A stretch of 64,000 nucleotides of DNA from Ignavibacteria bacterium (GCA_016873735.1 VGWD01000002.1:62001-126000); one strand, 5' to 3'; shown: positions 27,351 through 37,937, counted from the stretch's first letter. Numbers and translations: made by a program. Notes: generated by a model not told the origin, from the letters alone.

Positions 27351-28483
27351 AGGCGTTGATATTGTTCATCAATGGGAAAGAATCGTGTACTTGAGAAAAG
27401 GGTAAGGAAAGATTTCATCACCATTTCTTGTGAAACATCATTGATTGTGGGTCCACCGGAAATGATACATTCATGTGGAGAATCATAGGGTGTCCAATAA
27501 GCCGTTCCCGTAGTATCTTCAACAAAAAATGCCAAACAGGGTGTTTGAAATGCTGATAGTAAATGCACGACGGAAGTATCCGGTGAAAGTACCATTGAAG
27601 CCGCTGCCAATATTCCTGCAAAATCCGCAAATGAGTGCACAAAAGGGGCAATCATAATTGATGTGGCTTCCTGAATTGATCGCATTTCGTCTTCATGTTT
27701 TTTTTCAGCACAAATCATCAGTTGAATATCTTTGGATTCCACTACTTGTTGAATCGACCGAATCCAAGGGATCAAAGATTCAACCGTAAATGAGCGATAT
27801 TGAAAACCACCGGCATAATTGATCATGATGAGTGGTTTCGAGAGATTCACACCTGCACTCAATAAAGCGTGTTTTGAAGGTTCAATGAGTGCATCATCAA
27901 GGTGATAGGGAATGGACAGCGAGATTTCCTCTGGGTTTATGCCAAATGCCAAAAGCACTTGAGCTGTCCTTTCAACGATATGTGTTTGTTTTCTGTCTTT
28001 CGGCACAACACAATGCGTATACACATGAGCATTTGATTTTTGAATTCCAACCATGTGTTTTGCTTTGCTCATGCGAATGAGAAAACCACTCGTTGTTGAT
28101 GGATTATCCATTGGATCAATAGCAATGTCATATTGTCTTTTGGGGAGAGTTCGATATAATCCGAAAATGCTTCGCAATGTTTTGTCATACAGAAGACAAT
28201 CATCCACATAATGAAGCAATTGTGAGCGGAGAGGTAGATTCACTTTACCGGCAAGAATGTCAATGTGAGCTTTTGGATAAGCATCACGAATTGCTTTGAT
28301 GGTAGGCAGTGTGATGAGCATATCTCCAAGTTTGTCGGGACGAATGATCAAAATGCGTGGGGTATGAGGAAGCTGTATCGCATCGGATATAGATGAAATA
28401 ATTTGCCCTTTGAATGGTGAACCTGAACCAATCAACAATATGCGTATGAAGCGCTCAAGCGGTTTAAGAAAGGATATTGCCAT
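27341..28483 (-). CDS. GT9-family glycosyltransferase (heptosyltransferase-like)
   Basis: GT9 enzymes add heptose (or similar sugars) to lipopolysaccharide core on the cytoplasmic face. The 380-residue chain has the N-terminal LIIRPDKLGDMLITLPTIKAI fold signature and the C-terminal nucleotide-sugar motif SPDTSVVHLLSA near residue 300. It starts 11 bp after the sprA stop, so it is very probably co-transcribed with the T9SS translocon gene. T9SS cargo is often anchored to a special lipopolysaccharide, which makes this pairing meaningful, though a link is inference. Confidence 0.88.
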   Translation of the reverse strand: MAISFLKPLERFIRILLIGSGSPFKGQIISSISDAIQLPHTPRILIIRPDKLGDMLITLPTIKAIRDAYPKAHIDILAGKVNLPLRSQLLHYVDDCLLYDKTLRSIFGLYRTLPKRQYDIAIDPMDNPSTTSGFLIRMSKAKHMVGIQKSNAHVYTHCVVPKDRKQTHIVERTAQVLLAFGINPEEISLSIPYHLDDALIEPSKHALLSAGVNLSKPLIMINYAGGFQYRSFTVESLIPWIRSIQQVVESKDIQLMICAEKKHEDEMRSIQEATSIMIAPFVHSFADFAGILAAASMVLSPDTSVVHLLSAFQTPCLAFFVEDTTGTAYWTPYDSPHECIISGGPTINDVSQEMVMKSFLTLFSSTRFFPIDEQYQRLQG

Positions 28484-28494
28484 AGTGCACTCTG

Positions 28495-31400
28495 TTATCG
28501 ACCGCCTGAGACTGAGATACGAATATCCAAGCCAAACTGATAGCGACTGAAACCGGGTGCAGCAGCGCCTTCATTGATGGTGGTTTCATATCTCATGAAC
28601 AATCGAGCCGTCACTCTTTGTGAAATTCCATATCTGGCAGATGGCTCCAAGATGATTTGTGTATTTCCATCCAAACGTTGAGCATTCTGATCTGCCAACT
28701 TAAGCAAGTCATATGTATTGCGTAGTGAGCGTTTGAATGTTGCGAGCATTGCGAATTCAAGTTCATTGTCGAATGTCAAACCAAAGAATGAGGTTTTGAA
28801 ACCTCTGCGATTATAATTCGCCTGTAAAGTCAAATCAGTTACGGACTCACTTTGAATGATTGATGAAGTTGGCTGCATGATATAATTTTCTCGGGTTGTA
28901 AATCTCAATGAACCTGTGAGCAATCCTTTCAGTTTTGACTCATCAAATGTCAGTTGCATTCCGAGCAGTGGTTCAAATCCGGATTGAATTTGTTGAGAAC
29001 CCGGGACTATGCCATTATCGGTTCTTGTTGTACTTTCTTGATAGGTGGATTTATATGCATGTTCCAAAGTGACGCGCTTTGCCAGATTTGCAAAAATCGG
29101 AAGCTTCTCAACACCATCCCATCTGAAAGTCCAATTGATTGCGGGCAAAACTTTTTGAACCGCATCAGGGAGGAATGAGAAAATTCTGGTTTCCAAACCT
29201 TTTTCGAATGATTCGGAGACAGCATCTCTCAATGCCTGATTTTGACGCAGGGTATCAGAAGGGATTTGTGCAATGATCACTTGTTTCCGTTCATTGAATA
29301 GATCGATCACACGTTCGATTGAATTATTGAGGGGAGCGAAGATCAAGAACTTGGGTAATGATAAATATGAACGATTATAATTGGAAGTCACGACTACATT
29401 CGTAAATCGTGAATTTCCTTCATTATCTGTGGAATCCAATTGATTTTTATTGAAGCCAAAGCCGGATTTCCAATTCAGATCCAATGTAGCGCCCGGCCAC
29501 AATGGACGATTTGTTCTAAACTCAACTTCAGATTTTTGGAAAAAGTTATCTGGTAATATTGCATTGCGGGGTCTTTTTCCATTGAAAGTTTCCACACGGA
29601 AAAATGGAAATCCTGCAGTAGGAATAAGCCTGAATCCCCCATGTGGTTGTGGGACCAATCCCATTTGATATGCAGCACTCGGCCCGAATGATTCTGCCTC
29701 ATCCAAACCCACGGCGCTTCTCCAAAAATTAGTCATTCCCGTTTCGCCCAAGATTCCTTGATTGATTGCAGAGTTTTCCTGTCTGAAATTCATCGTCAAT
29801 GTTTCATAATCAAAGAAGATTGTCTTGAATACTCTTCCGATGGTACCCAAAAAGCCGGAACTGGAGTCTGAACCTTTTGCAGCTGTTATACCCCACCATT
29901 TATCGGTCATGCTTTTGAGCCTTAGATTCGAAGTGAATCGTAAGGTATTTTGAAATGAAGCTTGCTTTACTGCATCTTTCACCAATGTATCCTGTTGCAA
30001 GGGATTGCGCCAAGTATAGGTGGTAGAGAAAGAACCTGTATTATCAAAATAATTATGCAGTCCACCAATATCAGGGAAGCGAGGTCTGAAATTCAATGTC
30101 ACCACTTGATTGTGATTCGTGTTTACACCGAAATTGATAAAAGTAGGACCATTTCTTATCACTCTTCTCAATAATTCACTGCCTTCTCTTTGTCTGCCAT
30201 TTTCATCCAATTCCAAATCCATCAATGTGGAACCGGTTGTAAATGAATAATCCAGTATTGGACTGAGAAGACCATTCTCAGAAAATCGCCATGAGAATTG
30301 TGCTTGACGTGTGGCGGCGAAATCTCTGATGACCGGACTTGGGAATGTCAGGAATCGTGATTTCTCCGTGGCTCTTGATCGTTGGAATTGAACGGAGGTT
30401 GAGAAGGAAGATGGAACAAAGAAGATCTTCCAATCTTTATATGCACCAAGAATGGGAATATCTCCAATCCAAGAAATCGGTTTCACGGAAATTGTTGATG
30501 GGAATTGCACATTATAATCTGACTTGAGTCTCCAATTCCATCTGAAGCGTTCCTCTGCAACAGGGGAGCGTTCAAATGTCTGGGAATAATCATAACTCAC
30601 ATTGATTTTATTTATCGTTTCTTTTATCAGCCAATGATTGATGGGTATTCCCAATCTGAATCCGGTGATCGCCCAGCTATCTTGAACTCTTAATGTTTGT
30701 GATCGTCTGCGAACAGAATCACTTACTCTGGCTGCTTCATTGACATTTCCCTTGGAGCGAGTCAACTCTGCATTATAAGCCGCTTGTGCAGCTTGTTCTA
30801 TTCCAACATCTGTTTGTGCAGCAAATATGGGTGTTTCCGCTACTTCACCATGGGAATATGATATTGGAATGCGCATTTCATTCAATTCTTTTGGTAGGAG
30901 TCTTTCGAGCGTCCCTTGCATTTGAACATTCCAATTCAATGTTTGATTACGATTCCCAAAACGTTCTTCGAGTCTGTGGAAATTTGGATTTGTCTGATTA
31001 TATGTGGCATTGACTGTACCCAAGTCCGCAAGTTTTAATTCCGCTGATCCTATACCTGCCCAATCGACAGAACTTTCAGGTTCAATTAATCGTAATTCAT
31101 TCACCCACATCGTGGTAGACAAATCTTCCGGGAATGAACCTGATGTTGGATTGGCAATGCCAAAGCCGATGAAATTAATTCTAGTGAGAATTGGATTTCC
31201 TTTGATCGCATATTGCGTTTCAATGGGAATGGAAAATCCGGGATCGAATTGTTCGGTAGTATCAGTAAATCGCGTTACGATGTCTTCCGGTATACGAAGC
31301 GTAGCTGCCTGTTGAGAGCGTTTCTCCTTAAGCGCTGTCAACTTGGCCACTTCAATGTCGATGTCTCTCCATCCTTGTATGATGGGGCGACGTACTTCAT

Positions 31401-34400
31401 AATAATTGGCAGAATCCAAACCAAATCGAATGAATGCCTGTGCTTTCGATGCTGCGCCATAAGGGATGAGCGCCGGCATGGAGCCATCTCCGTGAAGGAA
31501 GAACTTCAACCGCTTATAATAAAACACGTCTAAATTCCGCATCAAACGAACAGCCATTCTCTCCTGACCCGAAGGTAGATTTTTTACGCTCACGGACAAT
31601 GATTGTTCATTCAATCTCACATCCTGAAGAGGATCAGGATTATTGATTTGTCGTGGTCTTTGAACGCCGGGAGGCAATGTGTATAAATCGGGTAGTCGAC
31701 TGTTTTCCTCAACATTCACGAATTGAACACTGAGTATGCTGTCTTCAGGAGTGACATTCGGTTGCAATCCACTATTGCGAATCCATTGTCCGCCTGTGAA
31801 CTTCCATTCGGCAATCTTCACCGTTATTGGTTGACCTTTGAACCATACTCTGATATATTGAAGATTGGCAAAGGTAGGATTTCCTACTATTCTCGTCGGT
31901 CTGCGCAATGGAATGCGATAAAAGTACCATTGATTCAATGGATCGACATCTGCTGCACCTGTACCAATGATCTGTGGATTTCTTCTCGGATCAGGATCAA
32001 TATTGATTTTATAACTGAAATAACTGTTGTCCAGCATGATTGTCTGGCCATTATTGTTATTCAATATTTCGCGATCGGGAAATTGCCCCGATTCTGACAA
32101 TTGAGCATTATTTTCAAAGTTATTGTAAAATTTAAATTGATCGCTTGTCTGAACATTCCTGTTCGCATTGAAATCAAAGAAATAATTATCGCGAGCCGGG
32201 TCTTTTTCTTGATTAAGAGGGAAGGGATATCCTTCTCCAGGAGCGACAGAACTTTTTTCTTGTTCATCATTGAGCCCATCGATGCCGACGTCTTCGCCAA
32301 TATCGATGATATTATTTGGTATCGGACTTGTTTGTGTGATACCATCCTCGGTGTTCAATCGATTATTCGGGATGATGTCTTCACTGATCTGACCAATATC
32401 AACCCACATTTCTGTTTGATCGGGTTTTGTGTCCGAACCAAATTTTACGACCAATTCCAAAAAGTCGATGTTTTCTGTATCGAAATTTGTATTGAATGTA
32501 GAGAAAAGTCGTTGAATACCACCCCAAATGCGAAACTGATTATTTTGTAGAAACGCTGCATGTGAAGTTGGATCATATGAAGGATTGAGTGAATCTACAA
32601 AATCTTTGTTTCGATTGTATATCCCTCGCTCTGTACTTTCAAAACGGATTTCCAAATCATTGATGGTGTTCAATCTCCCGCGTGTATCACGATTGGGATA
32701 GACATCAAGTAATCTTGTGTCACCAATGAATTTTTGGAACCACCATGTTTTTCCGCGGAAGTAATTTCCTTCTTTTGAAAGTGGATCATCCCATAGTCTT
32801 GGATCATCGGGCAATGCGCAATGAGCCCATTGCTGCGGAGTAAGGCCAAGAGAAATGCTTCTTTGGGCACCTTCAAAATCATCTACATATGCAACGGCGG
32901 CACCATTATCGGAAGGGATGTCTGAAATACGTTTATTCGGTGTGGGAAGCATTGCAGCAATTTCGCCGCGAAGCGTGAGCGCTGATGGTGCTTTTGTATC
33001 ATAAAACGGCATTGCATCGAGTGCTTTTGTCAGGAAGGGTAAATTCAGATTAAGATTGCCATCAAAACCAATCATGCTATTTGAAACAGGTTCTTCATTA
33101 ACGCGAACGCGATCGAACAGCATTGCCTGATCAAACATCATGAATGTCATGCCAACATTCGCTGATCCATTTCTACGCTTGAATGCCTGCATATCTGCCC
33201 TCAATCCAACCAATGTTCTGGTAGCGAGATTGAACAAATCGTTTTGCTCATATTCAATGCTGAGATTTGCATTTGGCAATGAAGCTCGCGGATTGGTGAG
33301 GGTGACTTGGCCAGTGAAATACTCCACATAATAATCGACATTCTCTTTCAGTGGTGCTCCATCAAGATTCACGCGAACACTGCCGGGTGAGAGATTGAAA
33401 GCGCCGAGTGAGATTTTACCGCCACCGGTATTCATCAATCCGGTTGCTTCGCCGGTAATGATGAAGCGATCTCGGTCTGTAGCGCGACGTGCTATTTCAA
33501 CGATTTCGGTATAGACCTGTGTATAGCGATATCTATTGGCTGCTTGAGGGCTTCCAACTTTTGAGAAATATTTGACAAGTCCGGAGTCGAAAGGTTCTCT
33601 TTCCGGAAAAATGATTTCACCACGAACCGGATTGAAAAATGGTGACCCTTGCTGCTGATATTGTGCCGGTAATTGTGATTGAGGGGTGGTTCCTCCGCCC
33701 AGTGTAGTACTTCCACCTTGTTGCACTTGATTTTGTTGATTCTGCTGCTGTGGGCTACCCAAGTCGAATAGTCCATCGGGGCGTGCGGTTCCATCGGAAT
33801 TATTGACTCTGTCGACCCCGAGAATAGTCACAACCTTATCACTAGATCCTTCCAATACATCGGAGGAATCATTGTTTGCACGCAGATACCAAACATTCAG
33901 TTTCAAATCGGCAAGACTGACATTACTTTGTCCGATATTGAAGATATTCCGCATTTGCCTTTTCCAAAGCATGGGAAATCCGGGTTGCATGTTTGGCCTG
34001 TACACAAGTTTCAATATCAATGTATCTTTTGTCTGCACTGTATTGGAAATGGTACCAAAATCCAAATCATCACCGGGCTCACTTGTTTCTCCTTCTATGC
34101 GATATGCTACGGCATATGTTCTGTCTGATTTAAGAGAAGTGATTGTCAAACGACCGAGATTTTCATCGAATTGATATGCTCTTTGATCGAGTTTTAAAAA
34201 CTTTCCTCTTTCAGTATATCCTGCAACCGGTGCTATGTTTGTATAGAAGGCTTTATCGTAAAACTGTGGTGAAGCTCCAACTCTGTTTATTGCGGACAAT
34301 GTATCGATTGCAATGCCTTCAGCTGCCTGAGCGGCCAGCTGTACATCGACTGTTGATTCATAGACTTCCAATAACTTGATTCTGTTTTTTCTCGATTGGG

Positions 34401-35535
34401 GTGTATTTGGCAAAAGTGGAATTTGCGCTTTGTAATATGTGTCCCAAATTGAAAAGTATGCAGTATCCAAAAAGAAATTTTTCTTGTCATAATCATAGGC
34501 ATTCATTCTAAATGGTTGCCTCATTGTTCCACCACCTGAAACATTCACCCTCCGCGACTCACCCCTTCTTTGTGAAGCAATTGTCTTTAGGTAAAGCGGT
34601 CCGAATTGAAAGTCGGTCCTGATCCCGAATAATGCCTGGCTTCCGCTTATGAGCGTTGATGGAGTGGGGAATTGAACATTCCCAACTTCGACTCTTTTGA
34701 AAATATCATCTTCCTCACCTGAAAAGCCAATATTGAAGCGATTGTTCAAATCGAATTGCTGCCTTGTATTCCAATCAACACCCAATCGTAATTTATCACC
34801 AATCCTTCCCGTCACATTCAGATTGATGTCCTGCGTGAAAAAAGGCCCGGATTGTGTTTGCCCGAAAGGAGATGCTGTTCCCATTTTTTGCGAATCCCAT
34901 TGCCAACCGGCTCTCACATTCACATCGCCTGCAACATTGATGCTGATTTCTGGTTTACCAAAAATGTTCAAAAGGGGATTTGGTGGAATTGGGATGGATA
35001 ATCCGGTGGCCTGACTCAATACACTTGCCAAATCGGATGAAGACATCGCTTTTTTCAAATCATAATGCCGTACGAGCGAATCCCACAATCTTCCTCTTTC
35101 GCGTTCACGGCGCAAGAGTAAATAATCATCCATCGAAATGATATTTCCACTGGCCGTGGAGATATCTCCAAACATTTCAGTTTTTCTAACTTCTGTAATG
35201 GTTGAATCAAATTTCAAATCAATGGTATAACCGGGGGGCAAAGGATTGCTACGATATGGATCTTTTCCATAAGAACTGCGATACTGTCTTTTGGGTGAGA
35301 ATATACCGGAAAGTGGCAATGCCTGAGAATTGGAAAGTGTATCTGTGTCTGAGCTAAATGAAGTGGAATCGTCGGACTTTGCAAGTGGTTCTCCAATCAT
35401 CATTGAAGCACGCATATAAGCCAAAAGCAAATCACTATGCTCAAATTCGGCAGCGCATACTGCTATTCCCGTGCTTGCAATGAACAAGCACAAGAGAAGA
35501 GGGAAGAACCGAAATGAAACAATGTGGAGATGCAT
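28495..35535 (-). CDS. sprA: Type IX secretion system outer-membrane translocon SprA
   Basis: SprA is the giant beta-barrel through which T9SS cargo crosses the outer membrane. The 2346-residue length fits the family (about 2300-2500). A signal peptide covers 1-28. The chain is rich in aromatic alternating strands and holds the usual periplasmic-plug segments, for example SGEEDDIFKRVEVGNVQFP and FVDDFEGAQRSISLGL-type stretches (here AYVDDFEGAQRS). It ends in YQFGLDIRISVSGGR, with no cargo tail. The region upstream holds an inverted repeat and a weak TATGTTTC -7 match. It is probably the first gene of a pair with the GT9 glycosyltransferase. Confidence 0.93.
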   Translation of the reverse strand: MHLHIVSFRFFPLLLCLFIASTGIAVCAAEFEHSDLLLAYMRASMMIGEPLAKSDDSTSFSSDTDTLSNSQALPLSGIFSPKRQYRSSYGKDPYRSNPLPPGYTIDLKFDSTITEVRKTEMFGDISTASGNIISMDDYLLLRRERERGRLWDSLVRHYDLKKAMSSSDLASVLSQATGLSIPIPPNPLLNIFGKPEISINVAGDVNVRAGWQWDSQKMGTASPFGQTQSGPFFTQDINLNVTGRIGDKLRLGVDWNTRQQFDLNNRFNIGFSGEEDDIFKRVEVGNVQFPTPSTLISGSQALFGIRTDFQFGPLYLKTIASQRRGESRRVNVSGGGTMRQPFRMNAYDYDKKNFFLDTAYFSIWDTYYKAQIPLLPNTPQSRKNRIKLLEVYESTVDVQLAAQAAEGIAIDTLSAINRVGASPQFYDKAFYTNIAPVAGYTERGKFLKLDQRAYQFDENLGRLTITSLKSDRTYAVAYRIEGETSEPGDDLDFGTISNTVQTKDTLILKLVYRPNMQPGFPMLWKRQMRNIFNIGQSNVSLADLKLNVWYLRANNDSSDVLEGSSDKVVTILGVDRVNNSDGTARPDGLFDLGSPQQQNQQNQVQQGGSTTLGGGTTPQSQLPAQYQQQGSPFFNPVRGEIIFPEREPFDSGLVKYFSKVGSPQAANRYRYTQVYTEIVEIARRATDRDRFIITGEATGLMNTGGGKISLGAFNLSPGSVRVNLDGAPLKENVDYYVEYFTGQVTLTNPRASLPNANLSIEYEQNDLFNLATRTLVGLRADMQAFKRRNGSANVGMTFMMFDQAMLFDRVRVNEEPVSNSMIGFDGNLNLNLPFLTKALDAMPFYDTKAPSALTLRGEIAAMLPTPNKRISDIPSDNGAAVAYVDDFEGAQRSISLGLTPQQWAHCALPDDPRLWDDPLSKEGNYFRGKTWWFQKFIGDTRLLDVYPNRDTRGRLNTINDLEIRFESTERGIYNRNKDFVDSLNPSYDPTSHAAFLQNNQFRIWGGIQRLFSTFNTNFDTENIDFLELVVKFGSDTKPDQTEMWVDIGQISEDIIPNNRLNTEDGITQTSPIPNNIIDIGEDVGIDGLNDEQEKSSVAPGEGYPFPLNQEKDPARDNYFFDFNANRNVQTSDQFKFYNNFENNAQLSESGQFPDREILNNNNGQTIMLDNSYFSYKINIDPDPRRNPQIIGTGAADVDPLNQWYFYRIPLRRPTRIVGNPTFANLQYIRVWFKGQPITVKIAEWKFTGGQWIRNSGLQPNVTPEDSILSVQFVNVEENSRLPDLYTLPPGVQRPRQINNPDPLQDVRLNEQSLSVSVKNLPSGQERMAVRLMRNLDVFYYKRLKFFLHGDGSMPALIPYGAASKAQAFIRFGLDSANYYEVRRPIIQGWRDIDIEVAKLTALKEKRSQQAATLRIPEDIVTRFTDTTEQFDPGFSIPIETQYAIKGNPILTRINFIGFGIANPTSGSFPEDLSTTMWVNELRLIEPESSVDWAGIGSAELKLADLGTVNATYNQTNPNFHRLEERFGNRNQTLNWNVQMQGTLERLLPKELNEMRIPISYSHGEVAETPIFAAQTDVGIEQAAQAAYNAELTRSKGNVNEAARVSDSVRRRSQTLRVQDSWAITGFRLGIPINHWLIKETINKINVSYDYSQTFERSPVAEERFRWNWRLKSDYNVQFPSTISVKPISWIGDIPILGAYKDWKIFFVPSSFSTSVQFQRSRATEKSRFLTFPSPVIRDFAATRQAQFSWRFSENGLLSPILDYSFTTGSTLMDLELDENGRQREGSELLRRVIRNGPTFINFGVNTNHNQVVTLNFRPRFPDIGGLHNYFDNTGSFSTTYTWRNPLQQDTLVKDAVKQASFQNTLRFTSNLRLKSMTDKWWGITAAKGSDSSSGFLGTIGRVFKTIFFDYETLTMNFRQENSAINQGILGETGMTNFWRSAVGLDEAESFGPSAAYQMGLVPQPHGGFRLIPTAGFPFFRVETFNGKRPRNAILPDNFFQKSEVEFRTNRPLWPGATLDLNWKSGFGFNKNQLDSTDNEGNSRFTNVVVTSNYNRSYLSLPKFLIFAPLNNSIERVIDLFNERKQVIIAQIPSDTLRQNQALRDAVSESFEKGLETRIFSFLPDAVQKVLPAINWTFRWDGVEKLPIFANLAKRVTLEHAYKSTYQESTTRTDNGIVPGSQQIQSGFEPLLGMQLTFDESKLKGLLTGSLRFTTRENYIMQPTSSIIQSESVTDLTLQANYNRRGFKTSFFGLTFDNELEFAMLATFKRSLRNTYDLLKLADQNAQRLDGNTQIILEPSARYGISQRVTARLFMRYETTINEGAAAPGFSRYQFGLDIRISVSGGR

Positions 35536-35706
35536 GTTATCTCAAACAAGTACGAAACATATTGTACAAGCCGAAAGAATTTCCGGATCCATGCTGCTGT
35601 CAGCCGGAGAATCCGTTCGATTGTTAATCAGTACAAATGTGTCAGAGGCGCACTCGTTCGGTGAAACAATGGTCAATAATGGCTCAAAATTACATTCTTA
35701 CGGGCT

Positions 35707-35760
35707 TTTTGGCAAGTTTTCATGTAATCTTCAAGAGATAATTCAATAACCTTGCCAAAA
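35707..35760. repeat. 10-bp inverted repeat in the sprA upstream region
   Basis: TTTTGGCAAG and CTTGCCAAAA are perfect 10-bp arms 34 bp apart; the spacer contains a small ATCT...AGAT hairpin. No T-run follows in either direction, so it is not a classical terminator. It could be a protein-binding operator or an RNA structure. The rest of the 241-bp gap (35536-35776) shows nothing else I can support. Confidence 0.5.
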
Positions 35761-35776
35761 TTTACAATCCCTGATA

Positions 35777-37483
35777 TTATCTATTCAGGATGATGGGGAT
35801 GGTCTTGCGAAAATGACCGGCAACCATTTCGCAGAAATACACCCCGGGCGGCAAATGACTCATGGGATGGCGAAATTTATGCAATTCTGCGGGTGCAATT
35901 CCGGAAAACACAGTTTCCAATTTCATTCCATTAATGGAGTATATTGATATCTGTGCATATGTAGCTTCTTTGAGAAAGTGTTGAATTTCCATCACAGGTT
36001 CACCTGACACTCGCATTGAAGCAATGAAGTCATTGGTGTTTTTTCTAATATTATCGATGAAATCTTCAAAGAAAGTGTTGAAAGGATCTAAGCAAAATGT
36101 ATCTTTCCTTTTTTGTATTGAAAATGGAAAATTGGTAATTGAAAATGAACTATAGCAAGCATCGTTTATTGCAGAACTGGGATATGTAATAATAAATGCT
36201 TTAATCAAAAAATTGATGGTATCATGTTCGCTTAAGAAAGACTGAAAAGTAAGTAAACCTAATGTATCGCCAAAAAATCTAAATTTATCTCGATCTTGAT
36301 TCTGAATTTCGTAAAATCTTCCACTATCATGATTGGGACTGGCGGTCAGCTTGTCAATGACTTTTGTTGTATCTATAGAAGAAATCCGTTCATCAATTGT
36401 GAAACTTGCATTGTAAATGGCATGCCTGCTTTCCAAAGGTAAATTGAGTCTGAAGTCTGATAGAACACTAAATGGATCTCCAGGCGGAAAATTTATTCTT
36501 GAAATAAGGATGGGAATCGATACAGTAGTATCTGCTTCCAAGATGAAACTACTTGGAGATTTGATTATAATGCTTGGAAGAACGGATTGATAAGAAACAT
36601 CTATCGGCTTAAGCAAATCCCTGTTATTAGAATATATCTCGAGTTTGCCAACATAACTCCGGGCATTCTTTGATTGCGGTTTGGGAATGACCTGTAATTC
36701 AAATGTTTGATTCGGACTTAAAATTCTCCTTGCCTTTAGGTCATTGGGAACAAAAAGAAAATCTGCTGAATCTCCAATGAAAACAATTGAATCAACTGTA
36801 ATATTTGCCAGCCCATTATTTGAGAATGTAATTACATTCTTGCATTCGCATTTGTTATTTATTGTATTTAAGTAATAAATGTTACATTCACCTTTGCTAA
36901 TAACAAGATCCCCATTGATTACTTTGCCTTTGAGCAAAAATGTTGGATTCGCATTTGAATCATTGCTTCCAGGAAGCAATTGATTAAAATTTGTATGGAT
37001 AGTGAATACACATTCAACATCACCGGCAGTATTATGCAGAAATGTAATCTTGATATTTGTGGACTGACCAGGTTCGATAGTTTTTTTGTAATTGGTATCC
37101 AGAATGAAATCTGTCAATGATCCGGAAAGTGTAATTGAATCAATTGTCAGTTTTACAGCACTGTTATTTTTAATTGGGATATCATAATTTGACTCTATGT
37201 TGAAGACAGCATCCCGCAAAGCGAGAGAACTGTCCGTTAATGATAATATCCTGCTAGGATTTAATTTTACACATTCCGAAGAATCAATAATCAATATCCT
37301 TTTGCTTGTTATTCCATTGATGGCTTCATCATCTTTATCTTGCTGGTTTGAGTATATTGATGAAGCTTCCTTAAGTTTTGAGGTGGAGCTATTTGCCAAT
37401 GGTGAGGCAAAGCAATCATGTTGAACAATCACCCCACATAAAAAGAACACGACTGTAGTGAATGCATGCATAATCCGTAGCAT
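35777..37483 (-). CDS. T9SS-type secreted protein with choice-of-anchor D-like domains, unknown function
   Basis: The protein has 568 residues. The signal peptide ends near residue 26. Residues 60-300 hold two repeats of the type seen in choice-of-anchor D proteins (a DSI..IFIGDSADFLF-like segment). The last 75 residues are a type A sorting domain, with ISIYSINGMKLETVFSG, LPPGVYFCEM and a final RKTIPIILNR. The base composition is noticeably more AT-rich than that of its neighbours. It starts 4 bp after the stop of the RidA-family gene, so the two are likely co-transcribed. No enzymatic domain is seen. Confidence 0.8.
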   Translation of the reverse strand: MLRIMHAFTTVVFFLCGVIVQHDCFASPLANSSTSKLKEASSIYSNQQDKDDEAINGITSKRILIIDSSECVKLNPSRILSLTDSSLALRDAVFNIESNYDIPIKNNSAVKLTIDSITLSGSLTDFILDTNYKKTIEPGQSTNIKITFLHNTAGDVECVFTIHTNFNQLLPGSNDSNANPTFLLKGKVINGDLVISKGECNIYYLNTINNKCECKNVITFSNNGLANITVDSIVFIGDSADFLFVPNDLKARRILSPNQTFELQVIPKPQSKNARSYVGKLEIYSNNRDLLKPIDVSYQSVLPSIIIKSPSSFILEADTTVSIPILISRINFPPGDPFSVLSDFRLNLPLESRHAIYNASFTIDERISSIDTTKVIDKLTASPNHDSGRFYEIQNQDRDKFRFFGDTLGLLTFQSFLSEHDTINFLIKAFIITYPSSAINDACYSSFSITNFPFSIQKRKDTFCLDPFNTFFEDFIDNIRKNTNDFIASMRVSGEPVMEIQHFLKEATYAQISIYSINGMKLETVFSGIAPAELHKFRHPMSHLPPGVYFCEMVAGHFRKTIPIILNR

Positions 37484-37487
37484 GATA

Positions 37488-37937
37488 TTACCCTTGTTTT
37501 GTTTGAGAACTTCCCATTATTGCCAACACTTTCAATTCCACTGCAATTGGAGTTGGCAAGGCATTAATTTCAATTGTGGTTCTGCAGGCATTGATGCCTG
37601 CGAAATATTCTTTGTAGAGAGCGTTGAAACGCGGAAAATCTTCACGCATATTTGTTAAGAACACGGTCACATCGATGATATCCTCCCAACAAGAACCTGC
37701 ATCTTCAAGAATATATCTGATATTTCTGAATACAGAGAGCGTTTGTTCTTCGATATCATAATCAAGTATTTGCCCATTTGAATCCAAAGTAACACCCGGA
37801 ATGACTGATGTCCCGCGTTCCCTTGGCCCCACGCCCGACAAAAATAGCATGTCTCCAATGCGTCTTGCATGAGGATATGCACCCACAGGTTCGGGAGCTC
37901 TTTCGGAATTAAGGATCAGATTTGGGGATAATGCCAT
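37488..37937 (-). CDS. RidA-family deaminase, 2-aminomuconate deaminase-like
   Basis: RidA/YER057c/UK114 proteins hydrolyse reactive enamines and imines. The chain of 149 residues shows APEPVGAYPHARRIGDMLFLSGVGPRE-type features (resembling bacterial 2-aminomuconate deaminases more than canonical RidA) and the conserved arginine in CRTTIEINALP near residue 125. No other tryptophan/kynurenine or aminophenol pathway gene is in the window, so a detoxifying role is just as likely. It is divergent from the phosphofructokinase-like gene. Confidence 0.8.
   Translation of the reverse strand: MALSPNLILNSERAPEPVGAYPHARRIGDMLFLSGVGPRERGTSVIPGVTLDSNGQILDYDIEEQTLSVFRNIRYILEDAGSCWEDIIDVTVFLTNMREDFPRFNALYKEYFAGINACRTTIEINALPTPIAVELKVLAIMGSSQTKQG

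Noticed and set aside
35471-35749. Plus-strand frame of 92 codons over the sprA start and upstream region
   Set aside because: It runs antisense to the sprA signal peptide, shows no recognisable motif and would cover the inverted repeat; no promoter is seen.
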